DNA from: an uncultured Opitutales bacterium
GTDB taxonomy: Bacteria > Verrucomicrobiota > Verrucomicrobiia > Opitutales > Intestinicryptomonadaceae
DNA length: 64,000 nt
NCBI GenBank assembly: GCA_944389885.1
Contig: CALXNZ010000008.1
Coordinates: 28,688-92,687 of the forward strand
Reading direction: 5' to 3'
Below the pieces are notes generated by a model. That model saw nothing but the letters and a program-made list of their open reading frames with translations, ran no database searches and was not told the DNA's origin. This document shows positions 35,652 to 43,381 of the stretch, piece after piece (position 1 is the stretch's first letter; each line of letters starts with the position of its first letter). The translations under genes were made by a program, and so were the position numbers.

Positions 35652-37629
35652 TCTGACAGTAATACCATTCGACGGCTTTGCTCGGGCATCTGTAAAACTT
35701 CCCGGCTCTAAGAGCATAACTAATAGGGCGATGATTCTCGCGGCGCTGTCCGGGGGGCGGACAATCGTAAGGAACGCGCTTTTTTCGCGCGACACTGAAG
35801 TGATGGCAAGCGCTTTGAATGGACTTGGGTATTCTGTGAAATTCAGCGGAAGCGATATTGAAATCGCGTCTCAAGGTTTTGAAAGCCAGGCCGGGCGGGC
35901 TGATATATTCGTTGGGAACGCCGGAACTGCGGCCCGTTTTCTAACTGCTTTTGCGGCGTTGAAAAAAGGCGGGGAATATACTTTCGATTCGGACGAGGCC
36001 ATGTATAGGCGTCCGCAAAAAGGCCTTATTGACGCTTTAAAGTCTTGCGGAACGGAATTTGAATTTTTGGGGAGGGAAAATGCGTTTCCCTTCAAAATGC
36101 GGACCCACGGAATTTCGGCGGACAAGGTTAAAATAAACGCCTCGGAATCGAGCCAGTTGCTTTCTGCCCTGCTGTTGGTTGCGCCCTGGGCTGGATTCGA
36201 CGTCTATCTTGAAGGAGATACGGTTTCAAAGCCCTTTGTAAATCTGACTTTGCGGGTAATGGAGGGATTTGGCATAAAATGCCTTTCTGACAATTATAAA
36301 TTTTCCTTTAAGAGGAGCAATGAGTTTAATGATGTGCGCGTGTACGACGTTGAGCCCGACGCCACGGCGGCGAGTTATTTTGCCGCCTTGCCTTCTGTGG
36401 TCGGAGGTGCCGTTATTTTGGAGGGACTCGGGTCGAGTAAGCTTATTCAGGGCGACTTGCGCTTTATTGAAGTTTTGGAAAAACTCGGGCTGGTAAAAAC
36501 CGACATTGTGGGGGGAGATATTCTCGTGCGCGGGGTGTCTAATTTTATCGGAAAGTCCGCAAGTCTTGATTTTAACGATATTTCAGACACTTTCCTGACT
36601 TTGGCTGCAATTTCGATGTTCTTTGGAAATCCGATTAAAATATCGGGATTGTCGCATACCCGCAAACAGGAGTGCGACAGGGTTGAAGCGGTGCGTTCGC
36701 AGATTGCAAAATTTTGCGACTGTGTTTCGGCGGAGAAAGATAGCCTGTCAATAAAACCTTTTGGAAGGGAAAATTTTGTCAGGGAGCTGTCTTCGCATAT
36801 TCCCGTAGAGGTCGAGACGTTTGACGACCATAGAATGGCGATGAGCTTTGCGGTGTCGGGTTGTTTCAGTGGATTCGGAAGGCCGTTTATAAGTATAGAG
36901 AATCCCGGATGCGTGTCGAAAACTTGGAGGGAATTTTTTGAAGTTTTAAATGGCGCGCGCGAAGCTTCCAAAAAATTCATAGTTGTGGCGGTTGACGGAG
37001 GGGCGGCGGTAGGTAAATCAAGCGTTTCGCGGGAATCCTCGGCGGCGTTGAATTATATGCATGTGGATACGGGAGCCCACTATAGGACAGTCGCATACGG
37101 GCTTCTCGAGAGGAACCTAAGCTCCGACGATATAGACGGCATTGCTGCGAGCCTGAAAAATTTGAAACTCGACACTGTTCTCGAGGGAAATTCCGCTCGC
37201 ATGTCTGTTGACGGAAAACTTGTTCCGGATTCTGAAATACGAACCCAGAGAATAAACTCCGAAGTCGCAAAATTTGCCGCAATACCCGAACTGAGGGCTT
37301 TTCTTAGAGATTATCAACGCGGAATGGTAGATGTTGCCAAGGCAAACGGCTTTGACGGACTGATAATGGAGGGTAGGGATATCGGTTCCGTAATATTTCC
37401 CGACGCGAATTTGCGCATATTTTTAGACGCCGACGAAGAAACTCGAGCCGCCAGGAGAGCAAACGAAGGCATAAGCGACTCGATAAGCAAACGCGATATG
37501 TTGGACAAAACCCGCAAGACGGCCCCCTTGGTATGCCCTGAAGGAGCTGTAAGGATAGATACTTCGCACATGGCGAAGTCGGAGGTTGTGGCTCTTACAT
37601 TGCAGCTTATAATAAAGTCAAGGTATTGA
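35641..37629 (+). CDS. aroA-cmk: Fused EPSP synthase and cytidylate kinase
   Basis: One 662-residue protein. Residues 1-440 are 3-phosphoshikimate 1-carboxyvinyltransferase (LPGSKSITNRAM, GNAGTAARF, RKQECDR, DDHRMAMSFAVSG). Residues 446 onward are cytidylate kinase (VAVDGGAAVGKSS, HVDTGAHYR, MEGRDIGSVIFPDA, FLDADEETRAARR). The kinase P-loop is GAAVGKS, a variant of the usual PAASGKG. Each half covers its family's full length. The start at 35641 follows from family alignment; it overlaps tyrA by 11 bp. The shikimate step and CMP/dCMP phosphorylation have no metabolic link, but the fusion is seen in some Opitutae-like genomes to my knowledge. Confidence 0.95.
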   Translation: MQNNLTVIPFDGFARASVKLPGSKSITNRAMILAALSGGRTIVRNALFSRDTEVMASALNGLGYSVKFSGSDIEIASQGFESQAGRADIFVGNAGTAARFLTAFAALKKGGEYTFDSDEAMYRRPQKGLIDALKSCGTEFEFLGRENAFPFKMRTHGISADKVKINASESSQLLSALLLVAPWAGFDVYLEGDTVSKPFVNLTLRVMEGFGIKCLSDNYKFSFKRSNEFNDVRVYDVEPDATAASYFAALPSVVGGAVILEGLGSSKLIQGDLRFIEVLEKLGLVKTDIVGGDILVRGVSNFIGKSASLDFNDISDTFLTLAAISMFFGNPIKISGLSHTRKQECDRVEAVRSQIAKFCDCVSAEKDSLSIKPFGRENFVRELSSHIPVEVETFDDHRMAMSFAVSGCFSGFGRPFISIENPGCVSKTWREFFEVLNGAREASKKFIVVAVDGGAAVGKSSVSRESSAALNYMHVDTGAHYRTVAYGLLERNLSSDDIDGIAASLKNLKLDTVLEGNSARMSVDGKLVPDSEIRTQRINSEVAKFAAIPELRAFLRDYQRGMVDVAKANGFDGLIMEGRDIGSVIFPDANLRIFLDADEETRAARRANEGISDSISKRDMLDKTRKTAPLVCPEGAVRIDTSHMAKSEVVALTLQLIIKSRY

Positions 37630-37633
37630 TAAA

Positions 37634-38290
37634 ATGAGGGTACGCTATTTTAAATTTGCCGGAAGACAAATCTATAAGGTTTGGTGGAACTTTTTTGCGG
37701 TTGTCTGCGACGTGTTCGGCAGGGTAGATGTTGTGGGGTATGAGAATATACCGCAAACACCGTGTATAATAGTCGGCAACCATGTAAGTTATCTCGATCC
37801 CACAGCGATGGGGTTTTTCCACGAAACGATGATGTGCGCGGTCGCGCGCGACACTTTAATGAATAAACCCCTAACGGGAGCTCTTTTTAGGCGGCTGAAC
37901 GCCGTGCCCGTAAAGCGCGGGCAGTCCGGAAATTTGGGGGCCTTTAGGGAAGTCCTCAAAAGGATAAAGGACGGAAATAGCGTTATAATATTTCCGGAGG
38001 GAACCCGTAGCCCCGACGGAAAACTTTTGCCCGGAAAACCCGGAGCGGGACTTTTGGCGATAAAGGCGGGAGTCCCAATACTTCCCGTGCGCAGCTTTAA
38101 TTTCGAGCGCGTACTGCCGCGTTCAAACATTTTGCGGGGGGGCGAACGCATAGTAATTTGCATAGGCAAGCCGGTGATGCCGTCGGAAATAGATCCCGGC
38201 AAAGACCATTCCGATAGGGCGGAGATAATTGTAAACTCGCTTATGGAGCGCATAGCGGCAATAGAATGTCCGCGCGTGTTTGAGGTTTAG
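37634..38290 (+). CDS. plsC: 1-acyl-sn-glycerol-3-phosphate acyltransferase
   Basis: Makes phosphatidic acid by acylating lysophosphatidate at the inner membrane. The 218-residue protein has the HX4D motif (H50-D55, NHVSYLDP), FPEGTRSPDG near residue 122, and the GxP-type block LPVRSF. It follows aroA-cmk by 4 bp, copying the common cmk-plsC order of other bacteria. One hydrophobic N-terminal segment (about 17-33) may anchor it. Confidence 0.95.
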   Translation: MRVRYFKFAGRQIYKVWWNFFAVVCDVFGRVDVVGYENIPQTPCIIVGNHVSYLDPTAMGFFHETMMCAVARDTLMNKPLTGALFRRLNAVPVKRGQSGNLGAFREVLKRIKDGNSVIIFPEGTRSPDGKLLPGKPGAGLLAIKAGVPILPVRSFNFERVLPRSNILRGGERIVICIGKPVMPSEIDPGKDHSDRAEIIVNSLMERIAAIECPRVFEV

Positions 38291-38352
38291 AATATAAATT
38301 TACTTGAGCTATCAAATATGGCTTGGCGGCGGGCTGTTGCAGAAATGAGAAC

Positions 38353-39147
38353 CTACTCTTGCCCAATATTGCCTTGAAACGGAAATATAACGGCTCTCTT
38401 GCCGTCCCGAGTAAAAGCCTCTTGGCAGGGAGCGGAATAGATTTTTGAAAGATTCTCGGCTCTCAAAACAGTATTAGAGTCTCCAGACTCAAGTATTTTG
38501 CCGTTTAGTAAAAGGGCGGCTTTGTCGGCGTAAGATATTGCGGTATTTGGTTCGTGCAATACCGCAACGGCGCAGCCGCCGCGCTTGGTAAAATCTTTTG
38601 CAGCGAGCATCGCGGTGTGTATATGGGCTGGGTCGAGCCCCGCGAGAGGCTCGTCGAGGAATAGAATTTTTGCCCCAGATGACTCAAGTTGGCAGAGAGT
38701 GCGGGCGAGTTGGACCCTCCTCATCTCTCCCCCGGACAGCTCAAAATATTTGCGGTGGGCAAATCCATAGAGGCCGGCTTTTTCAAGAGATATTTCAGCG
38801 ATTTCCCGCCCGTTTGGAATTTTGGAAAATGCGCCTTCAGCCGCATAAAGTCCCAACTCTACGATTTCGCGCACCTTAAGGTCGAAGGCGCATGTCGAGC
38901 TCTGCTCTAAAACTGCGCGTTTTCTTGCGAGCCATTTTGCGGAGTTTCCGAATATGTTTTTGCCGTCGTACTCGACTATTCCGGAACATGGCTTTAGAAA
39001 TCCGCAAAGTATTTTTATGAGTGTGCTTTTCCCCGCGCCGTTCGCGCCGAGTATAACAAGGAGTTCTCCAGGCTCTACCCTTATGGATACGTTGTCGATT
39101 ATCAGCTTCGAACCGTATCTGAAACTTATGTCTTTTGCCTCAAGCAT
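38353..39147 (-). CDS. ABC transporter ATP-binding protein (iron-chelate/haem/B12 type)
   Basis: ATPase of a type II importer. The 264-residue protein has Walker A GANGAGKST, the signature LSGGEMRRVQLARTL, Walker B ILFLDEPLAGLDP and the H-loop VLHEP. The segment KWLARKRAVLEQSS recalls haem importer HmuV and the FepC/BtuD group. It overlaps the FecCD permease gene by 8 bp. The substrate (haem, siderophore or corrinoid) cannot be decided, and no binding protein or TonB receptor is present. Confidence 0.92.
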   Translation of the reverse strand: MLEAKDISFRYGSKLIIDNVSIRVEPGELLVILGANGAGKSTLIKILCGFLKPCSGIVEYDGKNIFGNSAKWLARKRAVLEQSSTCAFDLKVREIVELGLYAAEGAFSKIPNGREIAEISLEKAGLYGFAHRKYFELSGGEMRRVQLARTLCQLESSGAKILFLDEPLAGLDPAHIHTAMLAAKDFTKRGGCAVAVLHEPNTAISYADKAALLLNGKILESGDSNTVLRAENLSKIYSAPCQEAFTRDGKRAVIFPFQGNIGQE

Positions 39148-40168
39148 TCTCTCTCCTTTTATTTCGCGCGAGCAAAAACATAAAGAACGGGACCCCTGTA
39201 AGGGCGGTGATTACGCCTATGGGAACAGCATCGGACGGCGATAGCAGACGTGATATTAAATCTGAGGCCACAAGCAGATTTGCTCCTGCTATCGCGCTCA
39301 AGGGCAGCGATTTTTTGTTTTCAGCCCCGCATAGCATGCGCATCATATGGGGCACCACAAGCCCCACAAAACCGATAACGCCGCTTATTGCAACGCATGC
39401 GGCCGTAGCCGCGGAGGCGGCGAAAGCCGTTGCGTACCAGAGGCGTTTTACGTTTACGCCGCTGTTAAAAGCTTGTTCGGCTCCCAATGACATCAAGTCG
39501 AGCCCCCTATGGGATAAGAGCAAAATTATCCAGGCGGGAATCGCAAAGCACGCGCAAAGAATTATTCCGTTCCAATCGGCTGCGTCGAGCGAGCCCAGGG
39601 ACCAAAATACAAAGCTTTTTAGACCGCCTTCGCGGGCGTTGTACATGCAGTATCCCACCAAAGCGCCGCAGAACGCGTTTACCGCTATGCCCGCCAACAG
39701 CATTGATAGAGCGTTTAGTCGCCCCTCGAGCCTCCCGAGAATACATACGGCCGCGAATGCGGATAGGCCGCATGCGAGCGCCCCTATTTGCATTCCCCAA
39801 AACGGCAATCCCAATGTGATTGCGAGCACCGCCCCAAGGGCGGCTCCGGAAGATACGCCGGTTATTGACGGATCGGCGAGGGGATTTCTGAAAATTCCCT
39901 GCATTCCGGCTCCCGCTATGGCCAAAGAAGCTCCGGTGAGCATTGCCAATACCAGTCGCGGAAGCCTCAATTGCGTAATGATTAACGATGCCTGTTGATT
40001 GCCGGAGCAATTTCCGGACAAAAATGATAATAGCTCTTTAAACCCTATGTTGCTGCTCCCGGTCGATAGGGATATTAAAGATAATATGGACAGAAGGGCG
40101 AGTAGCGCAAAAAAAGCGGGAACGAATTTCCCGTTTTTTCTTTCAGCAACTATGGCTTGCGCTTTCAA
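39140..40168 (-). CDS. FecCD-family ABC transporter permease
   Basis: Membrane subunit of the importer encoded with the downstream ATPase. The 342-residue protein has about nine or ten hydrophobic helices and FecCD landmarks: LRLPRLVLAMLTGASLAIAGAGMQ, NPLADPSITGVSSGA, the coupling segment LGAEQAFNSGVNVKR, and GFVGLVVPHMMR. The ATG at 40168 lies 4 bp after the infA stop codon. A terminator-like hairpin falls within codons 12-20 of this gene. Length is normal for the family. Confidence 0.94.
   Translation of the reverse strand: MKAQAIVAERKNGKFVPAFFALLALLSILSLISLSTGSSNIGFKELLSFLSGNCSGNQQASLIITQLRLPRLVLAMLTGASLAIAGAGMQGIFRNPLADPSITGVSSGAALGAVLAITLGLPFWGMQIGALACGLSAFAAVCILGRLEGRLNALSMLLAGIAVNAFCGALVGYCMYNAREGGLKSFVFWSLGSLDAADWNGIILCACFAIPAWIILLLSHRGLDLMSLGAEQAFNSGVNVKRLWYATAFAASAATAACVAISGVIGFVGLVVPHMMRMLCGAENKKSLPLSAIAGANLLVASDLISRLLSPSDAVPIGVITALTGVPFFMFLLARNKRRENA
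40109..40133 (-). terminator. Terminator-like hairpin within the start of the FecCD gene, after infA
   Basis: Read on the minus strand: CGGGAA (40133-40128), 5-nt loop ATTCG, TTCCCG (40122-40117), C, then seven T residues (40115-40109). It is 40 nt after the infA stop codon and inside the permease reading frame, so it may limit transcription of the importer genes. Confidence 0.55.
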
Positions 40169-40172
40169 TTTT

Positions 40173-40439
40173 TTATTTGTGTTTTGGGCCGAAGCTGCGG
40201 CGCGGTATAGGCCGAGGCGCGGATTCGTTTTTAAGCCTGTAAACTATGCGGGCTTTTTCGAGGTCGTGGGGAGTCATCTCGATTTTAACCTTATCTCCCA
40301 CGGTGAGCTTAATGAAGTTTTTGCGGAGCTTGCCGGATATATGGGCGAGCACTTGGTGCCCATTGGCGATTTCCACCCTAAACATCGTTCCCGGCAGGAC
40401 CGATACAACTTTTCCTTCCAACTCTACGCAATCAGACAT
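40173..40439 (-). CDS. infA: Translation initiation factor IF-1
   Basis: The small OB-fold factor that binds the ribosomal A site during initiation. The 88-residue protein shows the family pattern [39 protein letters not shown] and [21 protein letters not shown], with a basic tail (about 15 residues longer than the usual 72-residue form). It is followed after 4 bp by a FecCD importer gene, an unusual neighbour, and is divergent from tadA. Confidence 0.97.
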   Translation of the reverse strand: MSDCVELEGKVVSVLPGTMFRVEIANGHQVLAHISGKLRKNFIKLTVGDKVKIEMTPHDLEKARIVYRLKNESAPRPIPRRSFGPKHK

Positions 40440-40523
40440 ATATTATATTTTGTTTTTTGCTGTAAAAGTTAGTATTTCTGCTCTTATTTGTATTTGTAGT
40501 CAACTAAAATTTTGTTATAACCA

Positions 40524-41093
40524 ATGAATTCAAAGAGTGTTCCAGAATGTCCGTTTGAACCTTTGCGCCCGTCGTTTTTAAGTAGGGACGATGAATTTTT
40601 TATGTCTTTGGCGTACAATCAGGCTCTGAGGGCTTGGCGAGAGGGGGAAGTCCCGGTGGGGGCGGTGATTGAATGCGGCGGGGAAATTATAGCGCAGGCG
40701 CACAATATGGTGGAATCTACGAAGGACCCAACCGCGCATGCCGAGATTCTCGCAATAACGCAGGCCTCCCATAAAATCGGGGATTGGCGCCTTAACGGAG
40801 CCACCCTTTATGTGACGAAAGAACCGTGTCCAATGTGTTCCGGGGCATGTATTATGGCCCGTGTGGGCAGGGTGGTATACGCTTTCGCGGATCCGGATAT
40901 GGGATTTCTTGGAGGAGCCGCGCGCTTTCACGAGATTCCTACTCTCAACCACTCTCTAAAAGTTTCATGCGGGATTCTCGAAGCGGAATGTTCGGCAATG
41001 TTTAAGGAATTTTTTGCGCGCAAGCGAAAATTAAATTCTAAAACTAAACTATCCGATTGCGACAGCGGGAGAAAAACTTCAGAAAATCCTTAA
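40524..41093 (+). CDS. tadA: tRNA-specific adenosine deaminase
   Basis: Converts A34 of tRNA-Arg to inosine. The 189-residue protein has the zinc site H72-A-E74 and PCPMC with C102 and C105; the pattern TKEPCPMCSGA is typical of TadA. The N-terminus is about 25 residues longer than usual; an internal start at M27 (MSLAYNQAL) is possible, as no ribosome-binding site supports the first ATG. The C-terminal KRKLNSKTK tail is also longer. It is divergent from infA with an 84-bp gap. Confidence 0.93.
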   Translation: MNSKSVPECPFEPLRPSFLSRDDEFFMSLAYNQALRAWREGEVPVGAVIECGGEIIAQAHNMVESTKDPTAHAEILAITQASHKIGDWRLNGATLYVTKEPCPMCSGACIMARVGRVVYAFADPDMGFLGGAARFHEIPTLNHSLKVSCGILEAECSAMFKEFFARKRKLNSKTKLSDCDSGRKTSENP

Positions 41094-41100
41094 AATTGCG

Positions 41101-41112
41101 CGGAATGTTCCG
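41101..41112. promoter_or_regulatory. Short inverted repeat upstream of the superoxide dismutase gene
   Basis: CGGAA-TG-TTCCG, 5-bp arms with a 2-nt centre, just upstream of a TATTAT -10-like box (41118-41123) and 42 bp before the SOD ATG. Candidate operator; no regulator can be named. Confidence 0.3.
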
Positions 41113-41153
41113 TATTGTATTATAACTGCACAAAAGATATATTAATTCTCAAA

Positions 41154-41924
41154 ATGTTTGTTCAACGTATAAAATTTTATAGAAATATACAATATTATGT
41201 GATATTGTCCATTGTCGCAGCGGTTGCGCCGGCTTTGTACGGCGGACAAAATAATAAAAAAAACGAAACGGTCGGTACTATGGAATATGTCCTTGAAGAT
41301 CTCGAATACCCTAAAAACGCCCTCGAACCATATATAGACGAGGAAACTGTGCGCCTGCACCATGATAAGCATCAGGCTGCGTATGTTGCAAAATTAAATG
41401 ACGCCCTGAAGAGTCAGCCCTCGTTTTCGTACTCCGGGCCGCTTGACGCCTTATTGTCGGATTTGGACATGGTGCCGGAGCCTATAAGGACTGCCGTTCG
41501 CAATAACGGGGGCGGAGTATGGAACCACGCCTTTTATTGGCGCTCGCTCAGTCCGTCAAAATCCGAACCGTCACCTGTCTTTGCCAAAGCCATTGACAAA
41601 AATTTTGGCAATTTTGAGAACTTTAAGAAGCTCATGTTGTCGTCGGCCCTTAACCAGTTTGGCAGCGGATACGCATGGCTGTGCGTGACAAGGGACGGCG
41701 CTTTGAAAATTTGCTCCACCCAGAATCAGGACAATCCCCTCATGTTTGACGCCGACTCTAAGATGATACCAATATTCTGCATAGATGTGTGGGAACATTC
41801 TTACTATTTAAAGTACCGCAACCTCAGGGCGGATTATTTGGAAGCTTTGTGGAATATCGTTAATTGGGGCAGGGTGTCCGAACGCTACGACTATGCTGTA
41901 GCCAAAAAGAGAGTTATGCCTTGA
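41154..41924 (+). CDS. Exported superoxide dismutase, Mn type
   Basis: Dismutates superoxide to oxygen and peroxide. From the ATG at 41154 the 256-residue protein has an N-terminal hydrophobic signal (about residues 14-30) before a standard Mn/Fe-SOD domain. Metal ligands are in LHHDKH, WNHAFYW and DVWEHSYY. A Gly (not Gln) precedes VWNH and the Gln of NQDNPLM is present, which by the family's rules favours manganese. The in-frame TTG at 41115 gives no improved signal. A periplasmic location is inferred from the signal. The gene stands alone. Confidence 0.9.
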   Translation: MFVQRIKFYRNIQYYVILSIVAAVAPALYGGQNNKKNETVGTMEYVLEDLEYPKNALEPYIDEETVRLHHDKHQAAYVAKLNDALKSQPSFSYSGPLDALLSDLDMVPEPIRTAVRNNGGGVWNHAFYWRSLSPSKSEPSPVFAKAIDKNFGNFENFKKLMLSSALNQFGSGYAWLCVTRDGALKICSTQNQDNPLMFDADSKMIPIFCIDVWEHSYYLKYRNLRADYLEALWNIVNWGRVSERYDYAVAKKRVMP

Positions 41925-41985
41925 ATTTTTATGTCCCAATAATTTGGGATAAATGTGTGTGTTGGTACAGTGTGTGTATAAAAAT

Positions 41986-42009
41986 CCCCTCCGCCTTTGG
42001 GCGGAGGGG
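41986..42009. terminator. Bidirectional terminator between SOD gene and metallopeptidase gene
   Basis: Arms CCCCTCCGCC (41986-41995) and GGCGGAGGGG (42000-42009) with a 4-nt loop. The minus-strand side is followed by ATTTTTA, so it best serves the minus-strand gene. Confidence 0.9.
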
Positions 42010-42052
42010 TTCTGTTTACAAGATTACAATATAATTCTGCCGGCCCTTTTTT

Positions 42053-43279
42053 CTAACGGAAATTTAGATTTATGCCGAATTTTGAGAAATAGTTGGAGAT
42101 GTCTTTTTCCATATCGCTTTCGCTTTTTTCTCCGAGAAGATGTTTGAATGCGGCTTCGCAACGCTCGATTTCTGCGGATTCGTCCCCTATTGTATTTGAC
42201 GAGCTTAAAGCGTTAGACAGGAATTTCTCAAGGTTGTCGGGGGCATTTTGAGCAAGATATAGGAATATTAAAATTGCGCCGTTGTAGTTGTCCGACTTCC
42301 TATTTGATCTGTAAAAATCTTTTTTCTTCATGGAAAGAAATTTTTTTAAAGGCGGCAGTGTTATTTTTTTCTTTCCGCGGGCGTCTTTAAAATATGATTC
42401 GTTCTTCAGCATTATTTCAACCATATCAAACCTGACAGTCCCCGACATGGAGAATTGGCCGTATCCTATAAAATCTGCAAGGCCCTCTTTTATCGCAGTT
42501 GTTCCACCCGCAAAAGCCAGAATTTGGTGGGAAATTTCATGGGCGAGAGTCCCGGCCGGAAAATAGTGCTCGTCTCCGAATCCGCGTTTTGCAAGGTCGG
42601 AGCTTTTCACAAGCTGTTTAGGCTCCACTTTTATGGATTCGCTCTGAAGAACCCCGCTCCGCGAGTATGTATAGGAATATGTGCCGGCAACATTGCTCGC
42701 GGGGATATTGGTTATTTCTATGGTAAATTTTAAGTGGGGATCCGAACTGCGTATGGCGGCAGACTTTCTCTTAAATTTATCGGGAATGAATGGAAGCAGC
42801 ATTACGGATTCATAGGCGCTTTCGCAGCGTATTGCCAAATCTATGGCGTCTTCGGGCGATATCTTTTTCTTTATGTCGAAATGGTAGTGGCGCGTATAAA
42901 ATTTGCCGCGGGCTGTATCCCAGCGAAAGGATATAGAGTCTTTATCGGTCTTGATTATGGGCCATTTATTTTTGGTTTCCGCGTCTTCTATTTCCTCGCT
43001 GGAGGAATCTTTGCCGGAGTCGGACTTTTCTTGCTGAGTTTTTTGGTCTCCAAAAAATTCCGGATAGCTTTCTTTTAAATATTCAATGTCTTGGTCGCTC
43101 AGGTTCTTAATATTTACCGTGACCCGCTTTTTATCTTTTCCCAGAAGGGTCAGGTTTATTTTTGTGCATTTATAGACCTCCCCTTCAAAAGTCTTGCCGT
43201 TTTTTGCAGTCCAAATACGGGCACTTGCCCATGGAACAAATAGAAATGATAATATTGTTAAGAGAATATATTTCGCCAT
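42053..43279 (-). CDS. Secreted SHD1-domain metallopeptidase (MA-clan-like)
   Basis: A 408-residue exported protein. After a signal peptide (MAKYILLTILSFLFVPWASA) comes an SHD1-type domain (RIWTAKNGKTFEGEV, then LSDQDIEYL), common in Verrucomicrobiota and Planctomycetota secreted enzymes. The catalytic site is HEISH (H247-H251) with a third ligand E265 in EGLADF, resembling DUF1570/peptidase MA zinc enzymes. Two Ser/Glu/Lys-rich linkers separate domains. In-frame ATGs at 43300 and 43336 also exist; the -35/-10 pair at 43303-43330 makes 43279 the best start. Substrate unknown. Confidence 0.85.
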   Translation of the reverse strand: MAKYILLTILSFLFVPWASARIWTAKNGKTFEGEVYKCTKINLTLLGKDKKRVTVNIKNLSDQDIEYLKESYPEFFGDQKTQQEKSDSGKDSSSEEIEDAETKNKWPIIKTDKDSISFRWDTARGKFYTRHYHFDIKKKISPEDAIDLAIRCESAYESVMLLPFIPDKFKRKSAAIRSSDPHLKFTIEITNIPASNVAGTYSYTYSRSGVLQSESIKVEPKQLVKSSDLAKRGFGDEHYFPAGTLAHEISHQILAFAGGTTAIKEGLADFIGYGQFSMSGTVRFDMVEIMLKNESYFKDARGKKKITLPPLKKFLSMKKKDFYRSNRKSDNYNGAILIFLYLAQNAPDNLEKFLSNALSSSNTIGDESAEIERCEAAFKHLLGEKSESDMEKDISNYFSKFGINLNFR

Positions 43280-43302
43280 ATGTTTCGCTGTGTCTTTCAT
43301 GT

Positions 43303-43330
43303 ATTCTAAAAATAAAAAAAGTTCGGTCAA
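43303..43330 (-). promoter_or_regulatory. Sigma-70-like promoter of the SHD1 metallopeptidase gene
   Basis: On the minus strand TTGACC (43330-43325), a 16-bp spacer and TAGAAT (43308-43303). The predicted start site near 43296 leaves about 16 nt before the ATG at 43279. Confidence 0.5.
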
Positions 43331-43381
43331 GAGCATTTTTTGCTATTGACTCCGGCGCAAATGCCCTTACGCCCTCCTTGT

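Noticed and set aside
39135..39998. Plus-strand 287-residue frame over the FecCD permease
   Set aside because: Antisense to a clear permease with all family motifs; no domain of its own.
40105..40140. Normal terminator of infA with the permease starting downstream of it
   Set aside because: No suitable later start exists before the first membrane helix of the permease, so the hairpin lies within the gene; kept as a possible attenuator instead.
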